Positions 28,030 to 36,734 of a DNA stretch of 64,000 nucleotides are shown one piece after another. The notes beneath the pieces are model-generated. The model did no database searches. It had not been told where the DNA came from and was given only the letters and a program-made list of their open reading frames with translations. The number at the start of each line of letters is the position of its first letter. Position 1 is the stretch's first letter. Location of the stretch: NCBI RefSeq assembly GCF_030160395.1, contig NZ_BSOG01000006.1, positions 186,001 to 250,000 of the forward strand, read 5' to 3'. The DNA is from Chitinimonas prasina. Its GTDB lineage: Bacteria; Pseudomonadota; Gammaproteobacteria; Burkholderiales; Chitinimonadaceae. A program made the position numbers and the translations under genes.

Positions 28030-28422
28030 ATGATAGACCACACCGGTGTGACCGTCAGTGACTACGGCCGCAGCAAGGCGTTTTACGAGGCTGCCCTGGG
28101 CACCCTGGGCTATGGTTGCCTGGCGGAATTTTCCGCCGAAGTGACAGGGCACACCGACGTGGCGGGCTTTGGGGAGAAAGCCAGCGGCAAGCCGGATTTC
28201 TGGCTGAGCGTGGGTACGCCCAACCAACCGCCCATCCATATCGCTTTCAGGGCAGATAGCCGTGCGGCCGTAGAGGCATTCCATGCCGCCGCCCTGTTGG
28301 CGGGTGGTCGCGACAATGGCGAACCGGGCTTGCGCCCACACTATCATCCGCACTATTACGGTGCTTTTGTATTGGACCCGGACGGCCACAATATCGAGGC
28401 CGTCTGCCATCACCCAGGTTGA
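28030..28422 (+). CDS. VOC-fold (glyoxalase-like) protein
   Basis: A 130-residue single vicinal-oxygen-chelate domain protein: MIDHTGVTVSDYGRSKAFYE at the start and GAFVLDPDGHNIEAVCH at the end are the two paired beta-alpha-beta modules. Likely metal ligands are H4 and the C-terminal E. Members are glyoxalases, dioxygenases or resistance proteins; the substrate cannot be told. It sits 14 bases after argF and just before an isomerase, inside an otherwise arginine-synthesis unit. Confidence 0.85.
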   Translation: MIDHTGVTVSDYGRSKAFYEAALGTLGYGCLAEFSAEVTGHTDVAGFGEKASGKPDFWLSVGTPNQPPIHIAFRADSRAAVEAFHAAALLAGGRDNGEPGLRPHYHPHYYGAFVLDPDGHNIEAVCHHPG

Positions 28423-28424
28423 GC

Positions 28425-28796
28425 ATGCCCCATATCGTTATTGAATACACCGACAACCTGGCAGAACAGCCGGATTTTCGGCAACTGTTTGCAGCGCTCC
28501 ATGCGGCGCTGGTAGAGACCGGCGATGTGGCCGAGATCGATATCAAAAGCCGCGCCATCAAGTTGACCGACTGGTATGTAGGGGATGGCAACGCCAGCCA
28601 TGCGTTTGTCCACCTCAAGCTCTACCTGATCAACCGGCGTACCGTGGCGTTCAAGCGACGAGCGCTGGCGGCACTGCAGCCTGTAGTCGCCGCCCATTTC
28701 CCGCGTACGCTGGCCGAGCGCCAGTGCCAGCTTTGCTTTGAGACGATAGATATAGACGGCGATACCTACGCCAAGATCGTCTCACCCCAGAATTGA
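28425..28796 (+). CDS. 5-carboxymethyl-2-hydroxymuconate isomerase-like tautomerase
   Basis: A 123-residue protein of the CHMI branch of the tautomerase superfamily. The start must be the ATG at 28425: removal of the Met exposes Pro-1, the catalytic base (MPHIVIEYTDNL). An upstream TTG at 28419 would bury it. In homoprotocatechuate breakdown this enzyme isomerises a muconate, but no hpa genes are near; it lies between the VOC gene and argG. It may act on another keto acid. The family is confident, the substrate is not. Confidence 0.85.
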   Translation: MPHIVIEYTDNLAEQPDFRQLFAALHAALVETGDVAEIDIKSRAIKLTDWYVGDGNASHAFVHLKLYLINRRTVAFKRRALAALQPVVAAHFPRTLAERQCQLCFETIDIDGDTYAKIVSPQN

Positions 28797-28817
28797 ACCC
28801 ATTAGCAGGAAAGTCTT

Positions 28818-30035
28818 ATGTCTGACGCCAACAAAGTTGTACTCGCCTACTCCGGTGGTCTTGATACCTCGGTCATCCTCAAGTGGCTGCAGGATACCTA
28901 TCAATCGGAGATCGTCACCTTTACTGCGGATATCGGCCAGGGTGAAGAGCTGGAGCCGGCCCGTGCCAAGGCCATCAAGCTGGGTATCAAGCCAGAGAAC
29001 ATCTATATCGACGATTTGCGCGAAGAGTTCGTACGCGATTTTGTCTTCCCCATGTTCCGCGCCAATACGGTGTATGAGGGCGAGTACCTGCTGGGTACCT
29101 CCATTGCACGACCACTGATTGCCAAACGGCAGATCGAAATTGCCAATCAGACCGGGGCAGATGCAGTGAGCCACGGCGCCACGGGCAAGGGCAATGACCA
29201 GGTGCGTTTTGAGCTGGGTTACTACGCGCTCAAGCCGGGCGTGAAGGTGATTGCACCCTGGCGGGAGTGGGATCTGCTGAGCCGCGAAAAACTGTTGGCC
29301 TACGCCGAAAAGGCTGGCATACCTATCGAGATGAAACACAAGGCGGGCGGCGCACCATACTCCATGGATGCTAACCTGCTGCATATCTCGTTCGAGGGAC
29401 GACACCTGGAAGACCCCAAGGCCGAGGCAGAGGAAAGCATGTGGCGCTGGACGGTGGCGCCCGAAGCAGCGCCGGACGCCCCTGAATACCTGGACATGGA
29501 ATTTGAACAGGGTGACCTGGTGGCCATCAATGGCCTGCGCCAGAAGCCCCATGAGTTGCTGGCCAAGCTCAACGAACTGGGCGGCAAGCACGGCATAGGC
29601 CGGCTGGACCTGGTGGAGAACCGCTATGTGGGCATGAAGTCGCGCGGCTGCTACGAGACGCCCGGCGGCACCATCCTGCTGAAGGCGCACCGTGGTATCG
29701 AGTCGATCACCCTGGATAGGGAAGTGGCGCATCTCAAGGACAACTTGATGCCCCGCTATGCCGAGCTGATCTACAACGGCTACTGGTGGAGCCCGGAGCG
29801 CCGCGCCCTGCAGGCGCTGATCGACAATACCCAGCAATATGTCAGCGGTTGGGTGCGGGTGAAGCTCTACAAGGGTGGGGTGTCGGTGGTGGCACGTGAC
29901 TCCAAGGACACCTTGTTTGACCAGACTATCGCGACTTTCGACGATGATGGTGGCGCCTATAACCAAAAGGATGCCGAAGGCTTCATCAAGCTCAATGCCT
30001 TGCGCATGCGCATCGCTTCGCGCAAGCGCGGTTGA
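28818..30035 (+). CDS. argG: Argininosuccinate synthase
   Basis: ATP-dependent condensation of citrulline with aspartate, the step after argF. The 405-residue length is standard. The N-terminal ATP-pyrophosphatase loop [14 protein letters not shown] (from about residue 7) and the [13 protein letters not shown] segment are diagnostic. AGGAAAG precedes the ATG. It is followed by a clear intrinsic terminator, so the argF-VOC-isomerase-argG unit ends here. Confidence 0.97.
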   Translation: MSDANKVVLAYSGGLDTSVILKWLQDTYQSEIVTFTADIGQGEELEPARAKAIKLGIKPENIYIDDLREEFVRDFVFPMFRANTVYEGEYLLGTSIARPLIAKRQIEIANQTGADAVSHGATGKGNDQVRFELGYYALKPGVKVIAPWREWDLLSREKLLAYAEKAGIPIEMKHKAGGAPYSMDANLLHISFEGRHLEDPKAEAEESMWRWTVAPEAAPDAPEYLDMEFEQGDLVAINGLRQKPHELLAKLNELGGKHGIGRLDLVENRYVGMKSRGCYETPGGTILLKAHRGIESITLDREVAHLKDNLMPRYAELIYNGYWWSPERRALQALIDNTQQYVSGWVRVKLYKGGVSVVARDSKDTLFDQTIATFDDDGGAYNQKDAEGFIKLNALRMRIASRKRG

Positions 30036-30052
30036 GCGTACTGCCATCCCAT

Positions 30053-30076
30053 AAGCCCGGCGAGGCCGGGCTTTTT
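30053..30076 (+). terminator. Intrinsic terminator of the argF-argG unit
   Basis: AAGCCCGGC, loop GAG, GCCGGGCTT followed by TTT, 18 bases after the argG stop. Confidence 0.85.
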
Positions 30077-30147
30077 GCTGCCTGCCGTTCAGGGCGGATT
30101 CAAGCAGCGGGGCCTAGACTGCAGTCATCCATCCTGGGAGAACAAAA

Positions 30148-30699
30148 ATGAAAAAGCTGCTGCTGTTGGCCAGTGTGTTGCTGTTGGGCGCTTGTGCTGC
30201 CATGAGCGAGGCGGAATGCCGGACGGGTGACTGGTATGGCGTGGGTGAGCGGGATGGCCGGGATGGTCGGGGCAGCCGCCTGGGTGACTATGCCGAGGCA
30301 TGCCAGAAAACCAATATCCTGCCCGACCCGGCCGAATACTCGCGCGGCCGCGAGCGGGGTCTGCTGGCCTATTGCACTCCTGAGAATGGCTACCGCGTAG
30401 GCAGGGCGGGCTATAGCTACGGCAATGTCTGTGCGCCCGAGCTGCAGGAAGGTTTTTTGCGCGAGTACAACCGGGGCTATGCGCGGTATGAGCTGCGCCG
30501 CGATATCGACAATCTGGAAAACGATATGGTGCGCTATGGCCGCGAGATCAATCGCCTGAGCGAGCTGATAGGCAAGGCCGCCACCGAGGATGAGCGCCGC
30601 AAGCTACGCCGTGAGCGCGATGGCTACGAGCGTCAGCGGCGTGATGCCAAGAGCACGCTGATATTGCTGCAGGCTCGTTGGTTGGTGCAGGGTGACTAA
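30148..30699 (+). CDS. DUF2799-family lipoprotein
   Basis: A 183-residue exported lipoprotein: the signal peptide ends in the lipobox LLGAC (acylated Cys16). The mature part has CRTGDWYGVGERDGRDG and repeated G-Y/R patterns matching DUF2799, then a charged C-terminal helix (about 115-170) likely to form a coiled coil. The role is unknown; a periplasmic or outer-membrane location is expected. Own RBS (GGGAGAA); stands alone after the argG terminator. Confidence 0.85.
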   Translation: MKKLLLLASVLLLGACAAMSEAECRTGDWYGVGERDGRDGRGSRLGDYAEACQKTNILPDPAEYSRGRERGLLAYCTPENGYRVGRAGYSYGNVCAPELQEGFLREYNRGYARYELRRDIDNLENDMVRYGREINRLSELIGKAATEDERRKLRRERDGYERQRRDAKSTLILLQARWLVQGD

Positions 30700-30752
30700 G
30701 AGCCTGTCTTGAACTCAAATCATGGATGGGTGATGGCAGGTGAAGTGGCAGC

Positions 30753-31685
30753 TTAGGCTGCACCTGTGCTGGGTTTTGCTGGTGGTGCAGCCAGCATGGC
30801 GGCCGACCAATAGGCATACGCACCGCCACCTTGCCGCTTGGCGTGGTACATGGCGGCGTCGGCCTGGTCGAGCAATGCCTGGGTTTCCACGCCGTCGCGC
30901 GGGTAGAGGCTGATGCCGATGCTGGCATGGGTTTGTACCTTGTGTGGCCCGAATGCAAAGGGCTGGCCGATGGCGTCTACCAGCTGCTGCGCCACGGCAT
31001 TGGCATGGTCGGTGTGCTGCAGTTCGCTGATCAGCACGGCGAACTCATCGCCGCCTAAGCGGGCGACCAGGTCGGATTTGCGTACCGCACCATGCAGGCG
31101 CTCCGCGACCGAGATCAGCAGCCGGTCGCCGATCGCGTGGCCCAGTGTGTCATTGACTTGCTTGAACTTGTCCAAGTCCAGAAACATGACGGCAAGCATA
31201 TTGCCCTGCAAGGCAGCTGCAGCTATGGCCTTGCTCAGCAGCTCAAGAAAGTACTGCCGATTGGGCAGGCCAGTCAGGCTGTCGTGATAGGCCAGCCTGG
31301 CTATACGTTCCTGTTCGCAGCGTTGAGCACTGATATCGTGCTGGATGGCGATAAAGTGGGTAATGTTGCCGTGGCTATCCTGTAGCGGCGTAATAATCTG
31401 GTTGACGGTGTAGAAAGCGCCATCCTTGCGCCGCTCTATCAACTCGCCTTGCCAGGGGCGCCCGGACAGGATGGTGCTCCATAGCTCGCGGTAGAAAGCC
31501 GTATCGTGCTGGCCGGAACGCAGCAGATCGGGCGACTTGCCCATCAGCTCGGACTCGGCGTAGCCGCTCAGACGGCAAAAGGCCTGATTAACCCACACCA
31601 TATGACCGTGGCGATCTGCAATCATGATGGCATTGGCTGCCGTGGCAAAAGCACGGGCCAGCAGGGCTTGCGGCTTTTTCAGCAT
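30753..31685 (-). CDS. PAS-GGDEF diguanylate cyclase
   Basis: A 310-residue cytoplasmic cyclic-di-GMP synthase. Residues about 10-130 are a PAS/PAC sensor (MIADRHGHMVWVNQAFCRLS, ITHFIAIQHDIS). The C-terminal cyclase has HDSLTGLPNR and an intact GGDEF, with an I-site RKSD exactly five residues upstream, so it should be active and feedback-inhibited. No membrane segments; the ligand is unknown. It is divergent from the pigment operon across a 680-base gap, which would allow shared regulation, but that is inference. Confidence 0.92.
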   Translation of the reverse strand: MLKKPQALLARAFATAANAIMIADRHGHMVWVNQAFCRLSGYAESELMGKSPDLLRSGQHDTAFYRELWSTILSGRPWQGELIERRKDGAFYTVNQIITPLQDSHGNITHFIAIQHDISAQRCEQERIARLAYHDSLTGLPNRQYFLELLSKAIAAAALQGNMLAVMFLDLDKFKQVNDTLGHAIGDRLLISVAERLHGAVRKSDLVARLGGDEFAVLISELQHTDHANAVAQQLVDAIGQPFAFGPHKVQTHASIGISLYPRDGVETQALLDQADAAMYHAKRQGGGAYAYWSAAMLAAPPAKPSTGAA

Positions 31686-32114
31686 TGCACCCTCCGCGGC
31701 TTGGGCTGGGGAACCTCCGGTGTTATCCGTTTTTCGCCGCCACCAGGTTCTGCCTGTTGGCCCCTTGGTTGGGATGGCGGTTGCCTTGGTTCCATGCGCT
31801 TCTGGAAACCTGATGGCCGTCCTGGCCGGCGTAGTTTGCTAGGGGATGTCCACAAGGCAATTGTTTTATAGCTGACCGTGGCGGTTTGTGCACCGGTGGG
31901 CGCAGGCTGCGTAAAGGGTAACTGACTGACAGTAAAGCACTTTGTGCTGGATCAAAGCCTGTTGATCTGGCGGATTCGCCAAATGCTCGATGCCCAGTTT
32001 TGCCTGCAGAGGTGTAAGCCACGACCTTGGAGAGGTGGAGGGGACTTTTGGTGTGGGTGAGCCTGCGCTTGCTTGTGCACTTGGTTAGAAATGCCCTCTT
32101 TTATTTTGTACATG

Positions 32115-32146
32115 ACAATCAATGAACAAATTTTTTGATTGATTGT
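32115..32146. promoter_or_regulatory. Perfect 9-bp dyad upstream of the aryl-polyene promoter
   Basis: ACAATCAAT and ATTGATTGT are exact reverse complements separated by 14 AT-rich bases (GAACAAATTTTTTG). It lies about 70 bases upstream of the -35 box, in position for an activator or silencer. The cognate regulator is not in the window. Confidence 0.5.
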
Positions 32147-32217
32147 GCAGCCATGTTGCAAGTGCACATCAGCCTGTTGTACGCAGTATCCGGTATGGGT
32201 AAAAAGCACATAAGCAA

Positions 32218-32245
32218 TTGTTTTTGTTAATTTACCTGTTAGAAT
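32218..32245 (+). promoter_or_regulatory. Probable sigma-70 promoter of the aryl-polyene operon
   Basis: TTGTTT (-35) and TAGAAT (-10) with a 16-base spacer in an AT-rich stretch, reading toward the operon. Transcription would start at about 32252, giving a ~115-base leader. Confidence 0.55.
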
Positions 32246-32366
32246 GCCGCCCTTTCGTTCGAGGGTGGTCGCTCCCTTTTGGCCCATGGGTGGGCAGGGG
32301 GTGAGGGTCGTGTGCTGGACTCGGGATTTCCTTCGCGCCAAAAAGTTCAATTAGATTGCGCGATTA

Positions 32367-33092
32367 ATGACAGTAAGATTTTCAATAGATGCTTGGGCCG
32401 CTTGGGCGCCGGGTCTGGTCGGCAATGATGCTTGGCTGGATTGGCTGGCTGCGCCGCAACCCTTGGTTGGCGAAGGTGCGCCTGTGTTGGCGGAGATGCC
32501 GGCCATGATGCGGCGGCGGGTCGAGCGTCTGGGCAAGGTGGCCTTGCAGGCCGCCTATTGGGCCCAGGGCGATGCCGAGGCGTGTCCCCATGTTTTTGCC
32601 TCGCGCTTTGGGGACGTAACCCGTTCGGTGGAATTGCTGCGGCAACTGGCCGCCGGTGAGGGGCTGTCGCCCACGGCGTTCAGCATGTCGGTGCACAATG
32701 CCATAGGTGCCTTGTTCTCCATCGCCCGCGCAGATACGGGTGCTTGTACTGCAGTGGCCGCTGGTGCCGAGACGGTAGAGGCGGCCTTCATGGAGGCGTT
32801 GGGCCTGCTGGCCGATGGCGCGCCGGCTGTGCTGGTGGTGTATTACGATGAGCCCCTGCCAACGCCGTATTCGGATTTTGCCGAATACCTGGATTTCCCC
32901 CGTGCTTGGGCCTGCCGCTTGAGCCGCTGCGAAAGTGGTGGCATATCCTTGCAGCCTGGCTTGCTGGCAGGTGCGTCTGAACCGGCGACTCTGCCAGATG
33001 ACCTGGCCGCCCTGCGCTTTCTGCTGGGGCAGGCTCCGGCCTGGCAGCATGACGTGGCTGGCCGTAGCTGGCACTGGGTGCGCCATGCTTGA
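32367..33092 (+). CDS. Aryl-polyene chain-length factor (half-size ketosynthase-like)
   Basis: A 241-residue protein related to the N-terminal half of beta-ketoacyl synthases. The segment GACTAVAAGAETVEAAF aligns with the active-site loop of a true KS, with Val130 where the nucleophilic Cys would be, so it cannot form the acyl-enzyme. Such proteins pair with a KS to set product length (ApeC-like in the Xenorhabdus/E. coli scheme). It is the first gene of the operon and has no clear ribosome-binding site. Its 3' end overlaps the acyltransferase gene by 8 bases. The partner is most likely the KS at 45459. Confidence 0.8.
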   Translation: MTVRFSIDAWAAWAPGLVGNDAWLDWLAAPQPLVGEGAPVLAEMPAMMRRRVERLGKVALQAAYWAQGDAEACPHVFASRFGDVTRSVELLRQLAAGEGLSPTAFSMSVHNAIGALFSIARADTGACTAVAAGAETVEAAFMEALGLLADGAPAVLVVYYDEPLPTPYSDFAEYLDFPRAWACRLSRCESGGISLQPGLLAGASEPATLPDDLAALRFLLGQAPAWQHDVAGRSWHWVRHA

Positions 33093-33867
33093 GCTGCTGG
33101 ATCGTGGCTGGCGCGTTATCGCCACCGCCATTGCTTTTTCGAGCTTCGGCCTTGGCGGCTTGCTGCTGCGCCTGGTGTATTTTCCGCTGCTGCAGCTGAT
33201 CGTGCGCGAACGCGCCAGGCAGACCCGCCTGGCCCGGCTTTCCATCCACCATACCTTCCGGCTGTTTATCGAGCTGATGCGGGTGCTGGGCATCTTGCGC
33301 TACGACATCGTCGGCGCGGAGCGACTGCGTCGGCCCGGCCTGCTGATCCTGGCCAATCACCCGACCCTGATCGACGTGGTGTTCCTGATCTCGCTGGTGC
33401 CAAATGCCGACTGCGTGGTGAAGGCCGCTCTGGCACGTAACCCGTTTACCCGTGGTCCCGTGCGCGCCACCGGCTACATCTGCAACGATAGCGGTGCCGG
33501 CCTGGTGGAAGACTGCGTCACCTCGGTGCATGCAGGCAACAACCTGATCATCTTCCCCGAGGGCACGCGTACACCCGTCGACGGGCCGATGAAGCTGCAG
33601 CGTGGCGCCGCCAATATCGCGACCCGTGGCCCCTGCACCATTACGCCGGTCACCATACGGTGCGAGCCGTTGAGCCTGACCAAGGGCTTGCCCTGGTGGA
33701 AGGTACCGGTGCGGCGCATGCATTTCACTATCGTCGTTCGCGACGATATCGAGGTGGCGCCTTTTCTGGCAGGCGCCGGTAATGAACCGGCCCTGGCGGC
33801 ACGCCACCTGACCGATTACTTGCACGATTATTTTTCTACGGAGAAACCCGCCCATGCAGGCGCTTGA
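33085..33867 (+). CDS. 1-acyl-glycerol-phosphate-type acyltransferase (LPLAT)
   Basis: A 260-residue membrane-associated acyltransferase. The catalytic NHPTLID (N91, H92, D97) and the substrate motif FPEGTRT (157-163) are intact; the N-terminus has one or two hydrophobic segments (about 10-40). In aryl-polyene operons such enzymes are thought to join the polyene acyl chain to a lipid backbone. It overlaps the chain-length factor upstream and the first carrier protein downstream (14 bases). Family certain; exact acceptor inferred. Confidence 0.88.
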   Translation: MLELLDRGWRVIATAIAFSSFGLGGLLLRLVYFPLLQLIVRERARQTRLARLSIHHTFRLFIELMRVLGILRYDIVGAERLRRPGLLILANHPTLIDVVFLISLVPNADCVVKAALARNPFTRGPVRATGYICNDSGAGLVEDCVTSVHAGNNLIIFPEGTRTPVDGPMKLQRGAANIATRGPCTITPVTIRCEPLSLTKGLPWWKVPVRRMHFTIVVRDDIEVAPFLAGAGNEPALAARHLTDYLHDYFSTEKPAHAGA

Positions 33868-34114
33868 ACAAGAAATCAAGGCGATCATCATTGAATCGCT
33901 GAATCTGGAAGATGTCACCCCTGACGATATCGACGCTTCCGCCGCCCTGTTTGTGGATGGCCTGGGGCTGGATTCCATCGACGCGCTGGAGCTGGGACTT
34001 GCCCTGCAAAAGCGCTACGGCGTCAGCATGTCGGCCGATTCGGAAGAAACCCGCCAGCACTTTGCCAGTGTCAGTGCACTGGCGCAGTTTGTTGCTGCAC
34101 AGCGCACCAAGTAA
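33854..34114 (+). CDS. Acyl carrier protein 1 of aryl-polyene synthase
   Basis: An 86-residue carrier protein. The phosphopantetheine site is Ser41 in GLDSIDALEL. It holds growing polyene intermediates as thioesters and needs activation by the transferase at the operon's end. It starts inside the acyltransferase gene. It differs clearly from the second carrier, so the two probably have separate roles. Confidence 0.93.
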   Translation: MQALEQEIKAIIIESLNLEDVTPDDIDASAALFVDGLGLDSIDALELGLALQKRYGVSMSADSEETRQHFASVSALAQFVAAQRTK

Positions 34115-34233
34115 TTCGCCATCGGCATGATCACCATGCGCCATGGGACGCACCGGGTGGACATGCGGTACTACCGTAATCATGAAATGCATCAGCGGCC
34201 TATGTCATGGCTTGCTGGTGCCAGGGGTAAACC

Positions 34234-34488
34234 ATGACCAAGCAGGAAATGTTCGATCGCCTCAGCGCGATTCTTCAAGAAACCTTTGATATCGCGCCCG
34301 AGCGTATCAAGCCCGAATCGCGCCTGTACGATGATCTGGACATCGACAGCATCGATGCCGTGGATCTGATCGTCAAGCTCAAGCCCATCGCAGGCCGCCG
34401 CCTGCAACCGGATGCCTTCAAATCGGTGCGTACGCTGCAGGATGTGGTGGACGCCCTGTATGGCCTGATGCACGACGCCACGGCCTGA
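34234..34488 (+). CDS. Acyl carrier protein 2 of aryl-polyene synthase
   Basis: An 84-residue carrier protein with the phosphopantetheine site at Ser39 (LDIDSIDAVDL). The 119-base gap before it is the largest within the operon and holds no gene. In studied aryl-polyene systems one carrier takes the starter or early chain and the other the elongating chain; which is which here is unknown. Confidence 0.92.
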   Translation: MTKQEMFDRLSAILQETFDIAPERIKPESRLYDDLDIDSIDAVDLIVKLKPIAGRRLQPDAFKSVRTLQDVVDALYGLMHDATA

Positions 34489-34489
34489 T

Positions 34490-35050
34490 GTGAGCGCGTC
34501 CACGCGTGTGCGTGCGGTAGCGGTCGGCCTGCTGACGCTCAGCTACCCGGTGCTGGTCTATCTGGGTCTGGGACGCTTCGAGCCGCGTTGGCTGGCCTTG
34601 CTGCTGGCTGGCCTGGCACTGTTGCGGGCGATTGCCACCCGTCAGCCAACCTGGCTGGCAGCGGCGGCTGGCGCCCTGCTGCTGGCGCTAGTGACGGCGG
34701 TGGGTAACCACGCGCTGCCGCTCAAGCTCTACCCGGTGCTGGTCAATGCCGTGCTGCTGGTGGTGTTCTGCACCAGCCTGATCTATCCGCCCAGCGTGAT
34801 CGAACGGTTGGCGCGCCTGCAGGAGCCCGATCTACCGCCCGAGGGCGTGATCTACACCCGCAAGGTGACTCAGGTGTGGTGTGGTTTCTTTGTGCTCAAC
34901 GGCAGCATTGCCCTGGTGACGGCGCTGTGGGCCAGTGATGCGGTCTGGGCCCTGTATAACGGCCTGATTGCCTACGGCCTGATGGGCATGTTGTTCGCTG
35001 CTGAATGGCTGGTTCGCCGCCGCGTGCGTGCTGGAGTAATACATGGCTGA
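34490..35050 (+). CDS. Aryl-polyene-cluster integral membrane protein (COG4648-like)
   Basis: A 186-residue membrane protein with about five to six hydrophobic segments, starting at a GTG one base after the carrier-protein stop. The segment LPPEGVIYTRKVTQVWCGFF between hydrophobic helices is typical of the COG4648 proteins found in these clusters next to the AMP-ligase. No catalytic motif; function unknown, possibly in product movement or complex anchoring at the inner membrane. Confidence 0.78.
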   Translation: MSASTRVRAVAVGLLTLSYPVLVYLGLGRFEPRWLALLLAGLALLRAIATRQPTWLAAAAGALLLALVTAVGNHALPLKLYPVLVNAVLLVVFCTSLIYPPSVIERLARLQEPDLPPEGVIYTRKVTQVWCGFFVLNGSIALVTALWASDAVWALYNGLIAYGLMGMLFAAEWLVRRRVRAGVIHG

Positions 35051-36734
35051 TTTCCTGGCCCTTGAACAATTGCTGGCCGTGGGCCGCCCCGCCGCCATGA
35101 CCGTGGCTGTACGACAGGGACTGCAGCTGGACTTTGCCTGCCTGGCGCAACAGGCGGCCAACTGGTGCGCGGCTTTTGCCGCGCAGCCTGGGCGCCGCTT
35201 TGCGCTGTACTGTCACGACAGCTTTACCTTTGCCGCTGCCTTGCTGGGGGCCTGGCATGCCGGTGTGTGCGTTTATCTGCCGGCCGATGTGCTGCCCGCC
35301 ACCCTGGCGCGCTTGCGGGGCGAAGTGGATGGCTTTGCTGGCGATATTGCCGGCGAGGACTGCCTGCAGCCCTTGCCGGATGCGGTAGTGCCCGATTGGC
35401 CTGCGCTGGAAAAGCAGGCGCCGGGCCTGGTGGTGTTTACCTCGGGGTCGACCGGTGAACCGGTCGCCATTACCAAGCAACTGTCGCAGTTGTTCGATGA
35501 AGTCCAGTCGCTGGCGGCCTGTTTTGATACCGATATGGGCGAGGCCATGGTGCTGGCGACGGTGTCGCATCAGCACATTTACGGCCTGCTGTTCCGTGTG
35601 TTGTGGCCACTGGCGGCTGGCCGCGTGTTCGCCGCCGATCGGCTGGTGTTCCCGGAGGATATCGTGGCCGCCCTGGCGGCCAACGGCGACTGTGTACTGG
35701 TGGCCAGCCCTGCCCATCTCAAGCGCTTGCCGGATAATCTGCCGTGGGCGGCCGGCAAGACCAGCCTGCGGGCAGTGTTCTCGTCGGGCGGCCCTCTGCC
35801 TGCAGAGGCCTTGCCCGATTGCAGGCGGTTGCTGGGTAGGGCGCCTATCGAAGTCTATGGCAGCTCCGAGACGGGCGGCATTGCCTGGCGCCAACGTATG
35901 AACGACGATGACCTGGCCTGGCGTGCCTTGCCGGGGGTGAAGCTGCGGCTGGATGGCGAGACGCTGCTGGTGCAGTCTCCCCATCTCGCAGGCACGGATT
36001 GGCAGCGCACCGAGGACAGGGTCAGCCTGCTGGGCGATGGTTTTGAGCTGCTCGGCCGGGCTGATCGCATCGTCAAGATTGAAGAAAAGCGGGTCTCGCT
36101 GACGGCCATGGAGCGAGCCTTGCTGGCGACCGGACTGGTGGCCGAGGTGCGGGTATTGCCGTTGAGCGGTTTACGCTTGACCCTGGGTGTGCTGGCTGTG
36201 CCCAGCGCTGCAGGTTGGGCCTTGATTGACGAGCAGGGCAAGCGTGCCCTGAATACCCGCTTGCGTGCTGCGCTGGCGGAGCTGGTGGAAGCCAGCGTGC
36301 TGCCGCGCCGTTGGCGCTATGCCTGGGCCTTGCCCAGCAACGCCCAGGGCAAGGCGACGGAAGCCGCCTTGCAAGCCTGGTTTGACCCAAGGCGCCCGGC
36401 GGCACGCCTGCTGTCGCGCACTACGGGCGAGGCCAGCCTGGTGCTGGAGATCGACGCCCGCTCACCTTATTTTGTGGGGCACTTTCCGCAGACGCCTATC
36501 CTGCCGGGTGTCACCCAGCTGGACTGGGCGGTGCTGTTTGGACGCGAGCTGTTTGCCATTCCAGCCGGTTTCCTGCGGCTGGAGGCGGTGAAATTCCAGC
36601 AGGTGATAGCGCCAGGCAGCCAGGTGAGCATGGATTTGAGCTGGCAGGCCGAGCGAGGCAGCCTGGGCTTTAAGCTCACCTCTGCCGCCGGCGCGCACGC
36701 CAGCGGGCGCATCGTGTTCGGAGCGCCAGCATGA
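35043..36734 (+). CDS. Aryl acid AMP-ligase fused to a hotdog dehydratase
   Basis: A 563-residue two-domain enzyme. Residues 1 to ~440 are an ANL-type adenylating domain: P-loop FTSGSTGEP (132-140), YGSSETGG (272-279), and the C-terminal lysine K437 in SNAQGKATE. It should activate the aryl starter (for example coumarate or a hydroxybenzoate) and load it onto a carrier. Residues ~455-560 are a FabA/FabZ-like hotdog with the catalytic His480 in GHFPQTPILPGV, so the protein can also dehydrate 3-hydroxyacyl intermediates. It overlaps both neighbours. In several described clusters these are two proteins (ApeH and ApeI types); the fusion is clear here. Confidence 0.88.
   Translation: MADFLALEQLLAVGRPAAMTVAVRQGLQLDFACLAQQAANWCAAFAAQPGRRFALYCHDSFTFAAALLGAWHAGVCVYLPADVLPATLARLRGEVDGFAGDIAGEDCLQPLPDAVVPDWPALEKQAPGLVVFTSGSTGEPVAITKQLSQLFDEVQSLAACFDTDMGEAMVLATVSHQHIYGLLFRVLWPLAAGRVFAADRLVFPEDIVAALAANGDCVLVASPAHLKRLPDNLPWAAGKTSLRAVFSSGGPLPAEALPDCRRLLGRAPIEVYGSSETGGIAWRQRMNDDDLAWRALPGVKLRLDGETLLVQSPHLAGTDWQRTEDRVSLLGDGFELLGRADRIVKIEEKRVSLTAMERALLATGLVAEVRVLPLSGLRLTLGVLAVPSAAGWALIDEQGKRALNTRLRAALAELVEASVLPRRWRYAWALPSNAQGKATEAALQAWFDPRRPAARLLSRTTGEASLVLEIDARSPYFVGHFPQTPILPGVTQLDWAVLFGRELFAIPAGFLRLEAVKFQQVIAPGSQVSMDLSWQAERGSLGFKLTSAAGAHASGRIVFGAPA

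Larger units (their letters stand above)
31686..32366. other. Long regulatory gap between the GGDEF gene and the aryl-polyene operon
   Basis: About 680 bases without a credible gene. The left half is GC-rich and featureless. The right half (32095-32245) is strikingly AT-rich and holds a perfect dyad and a sigma-70-type promoter for the pigment operon. A leader of about 115 bases then precedes the first start codon and can form G/C-rich hairpins. Confidence 0.65.

Noticed and set aside
31723-32350. Two - strand frames of 99 and 132 codons in the gap before the pigment operon
   Set aside because: No ribosome-binding site or domain, and they run across the promoter and dyad; composition is not protein-like.
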